Shown: positions 12,708 to 14,213 of the stretch, in pieces
Layout: each line of letters opens with the position of its first letter
Numbering within the stretch: the stretch's first letter is position 1
From: Gammaproteobacteria bacterium
Lineage (GTDB): Bacteria; Pseudomonadota; Gammaproteobacteria; Steroidobacterales; Woeseiaceae
Reading direction: 5' to 3'
Length of the DNA stretch: 14,213 bases
Assembly: GCA_003645495.1 (NCBI GenBank)
Contig: QNFK01000012.1
Span: 1 to 14,213, forward strand
Program-made: the position numbers and the translations under genes
Notes under the pieces: model-generated
What the model was told of the DNA's origin: nothing
The model's database searches: none
The model's input: the letters and a program-made list of their open reading frames with translations, nothing else

Positions 12708-13669
12708 AGAGATTTTCCAATATTTTGCTGGTTGCTGATGCGGCTCTGGAGGACTCCGTAGCACTGGAACGCGCTGTGACATTGGCAATCAACAATCAAG
12801 CCTCTCTGACACTCATCGATATCGTTGAAGACGTTCCCGCTGATCTGCGCATGGCCGTCACTGTTGTTACTCCTCAGGAACTGCATGACATCGTGGTCGC
12901 AGAGAAGCGCGAGCAGCTGGAGGAAGCCGTCAAGTCGGTCGCGAAGAGAGGCATAGAAATGCAAGCACAGGTTCTGGTTGGCAAGCCCTTTCTTGAAATA
13001 ATTCGACAGGTGCTGCGGAACAAGCATGACCTGGTCATCAAGTGCGCAGAATCCAAAGCGAGTCTCAAGGATGAGTTCTTCGGCAGTACGGACATGCATC
13101 TGTTGCGCAAATGTCCTTGCCCTGTTTGGATCATCAAGACTTCGGAGCACAAACACTATCGTCGCATCGTCGCCGCTGTCGACCAGGATCCGGAAGATGC
13201 GCAAAGGGAATCGCTGAATCAGCCGATCCTGGAACTGGCTACGTCAATGGCTCTGGCGGAATCGAGTGAACTGCACATTGTCCATGCCTGGAATTTTTTT
13301 GGTGAGAGTTTTATCCGATCGCCGCGTATGAACTACACAGAATCAGAGGTAGATGCGATGGTCGAAGAAGAAGAAAATGAGCGCAGACAATGGTTGCAAG
13401 AATTATTGGACCAGCACGGCGTGACAGCCGGAAAGGACGCCATAGACTACCTGAAACCAAAATTTCATTTGCTGGAGGGTCAGGCGCGAGATGTAGTGCC
13501 GATAAAAGTGCGAGAGCTAAACGCAGACCTCATTGTTATGGGTACCGTCGCTCGCACCGGTATCCCCGGGTTCTTGATGGGTAACACCGCCGAAAGTATT
13601 TTGAACCAGATTGATTGTTCTGTGTTGGCGATCAAACCGTCTGGTTTCGAAAGTCCCGTGACTCTGTAA
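12704..13669 (+). CDS. Tandem-domain universal stress protein (UspE-like), copy 2
   Basis: 321 residues with two UspA-type domains, about 3-147 and 153-312. Domain 1 opens FSNILLVADAALEDS and ends CPCPVWIIKTSEH. Domain 2 opens RRIVAAVDQDPED and carries LIVMGTVARTGIPGFLMGNT near 276-295, then CSVLAIKPSGFES. Compared with the classical nucleotide-binding pattern, the second Gly is Ala and the last position is GN rather than GS; UspE proteins commonly show the GNTAE form, so ATP binding is uncertain. An acidic loop VEEEENERR (220-228) is prominent. Start ATG overlaps the TGA of the MarR-like gene, with AAAGG just upstream. It is likely a cytoplasmic stress or energy-starvation factor. A P-type ATPase gene follows 80 bp downstream. 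Confidence 0.88.
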   Translation: MKRFSNILLVADAALEDSVALERAVTLAINNQASLTLIDIVEDVPADLRMAVTVVTPQELHDIVVAEKREQLEEAVKSVAKRGIEMQAQVLVGKPFLEIIRQVLRNKHDLVIKCAESKASLKDEFFGSTDMHLLRKCPCPVWIIKTSEHKHYRRIVAAVDQDPEDAQRESLNQPILELATSMALAESSELHIVHAWNFFGESFIRSPRMNYTESEVDAMVEEEENERRQWLQELLDQHGVTAGKDAIDYLKPKFHLLEGQARDVVPIKVRELNADLIVMGTVARTGIPGFLMGNTAESILNQIDCSVLAIKPSGFESPVTL

Positions 13670-13749
13670 ATTACCAATGCGATTGTGCTGCGAGGTCAGC
13701 GCGGGAATCGACCGCCTTATGTCCCGACCAATCCCGGAGTAACAGGCAA

Positions 13750-14213
13750 ATGAAACCGTTGCTGCAAAAACACTGGCATCATTTGTCTCAGGAAGAAGTG
13801 CTGGACCTGCTCGATACGAATCCGGACAAAGGACTGGACCGGTTCGAGATGGAAGACCGTCAACGAGATTTTGGTCCCAATGCGCTGACCGAGCGCAAAG
13901 GGCAGGGGCCGTTGCAGCGATTCCTGTTGCAGTTCAACCAGGCACTGGTTTACATACTGCTGGCGGCGGTCATCATCAAGCTGCTCCTCGGCGCGTGGGT
14001 GGATGCCGGTGTCATTTTTGGTGTGGTGCTGCTCAATTCGATAATCGGTTATATCCAGGAAGGCAAGGCATTAAGTGCACTGGCAGCCCTGACCCGTGCC
14101 CTGACCACCGTGGCCACGGTACTGCGCGCTGGCGAGAAGCAGCGCAGCGATGCCAAACAACTGGTGCCGGGGGATATCGTATTGCTCGCCTCCGGCGACA
14201 AAGTGCCGGCGGA
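13750..14213 (+). CDS. P2-type cation-transporting ATPase, N-terminal part, cut by window edge
   Basis: Open from ATG 13750 to the right edge (154 codons). GGAG and AGG lie upstream of the start. The N-terminal cation-ATPase domain is at about 6-70 (KHWHHLSQEEVLDLLDTNPD, then GLDRFEMEDRQRDFGPNALTE). Membrane helices M1 and M2 are at about 66-82 (ALVYILLAAVIIKLLLG) and 84-101 (DAGVIFGVVLLNSIIGYI), followed by QEGKALSALAAL and the start of the actuator domain VPGDIVLLASGDKVPA. This is the layout of the SERCA/PMCA/Na+-ATPase-like group (P2) of P-type ATPases. The ion-binding helices and the DKTGT phosphorylation site are outside the window, so the ion (Ca2+, Na+/K+ or Mg2+) cannot be stated. Location next to usp genes is compatible with a stress/ion-homeostasis block. 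Confidence 0.88.
   Translation, partial: MKPLLQKHWHHLSQEEVLDLLDTNPDKGLDRFEMEDRQRDFGPNALTERKGQGPLQRFLLQFNQALVYILLAAVIIKLLLGAWVDAGVIFGVVLLNSIIGYIQEGKALSALAALTRALTTVATVLRAGEKQRSDAKQLVPGDIVLLASGDKVPA

Noticed and set aside
12404..13204. 266-codon minus-strand frame opposite the MarR-like and usp copy 2 genes
   Set aside because: Antisense shadow of two well-supported plus-strand coding regions; no family-like motifs.

Overview
The window looks like a chromosomal stretch from a gammaproteobacterium, probably marine or halo(alkali)tolerant. This is inferred from the gene set (NhaD-type Na+/H+ antiporter, beta-carbonic anhydrase, orphan CcmE, UspE-like tandem universal stress proteins, outer-membrane barrel), from moderate GC content and from compact operons with ATGA/GTGA overlaps. 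No species can be named. There are no rRNA or tRNA genes, CRISPR arrays or recognisable insertion sequences.

Left part (1-2067, minus strand): a tightly overlapping three-gene unit read right to left. It encodes an outer-membrane beta-barrel protein, a small periplasmic PstS-like binding protein, and a membrane sensor protein that runs off the left edge. Divergent to it is a CorC/CNNM-type (DUF21-CBS-CorC_HlyC) membrane protein (2377-3609).

Centre (3905-9020): a small winged-helix regulator is translationally coupled to nhaD (Na+/H+ antiporter), followed 12 bp later by an SLC13-type Na+-coupled permease with two internal RCK_C/TrkA_C-like domains, then a beta-carbonic anhydrase. A second winged-helix regulator, clearly paralogous to the first, closes the block on the opposite strand. 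The two regulators bracket a set of functions that together suggest Na+, pH and inorganic-carbon/anion homeostasis.

Right part (9182-14213): a stress block with two tandem-domain universal stress proteins, one divergent from regulator 2 and one coupled by ATGA overlap to a MarR-like gene. Between them lie an orphan ccmE haem chaperone flanked by two overlapping micro-ORFs, and a pair of small minus-strand ORFs behind a palindromic promoter. The MarR-like gene appears to be split by a single in-frame TAG. The window ends inside a P2-type cation-transporting ATPase.

Most notable: the paralogous regulators around the NhaD/SLC13/carbonic anhydrase block; the ccmE micro-operon; the amber-interrupted MarR gene; an unexplained 66-nt imperfect hairpin at 10325-10390; and the unrecognised small-ORF pair at 11609-11983. 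Several small genes reported here have no recognised family, and their status rests on start signals, overlaps and plausible composition only.
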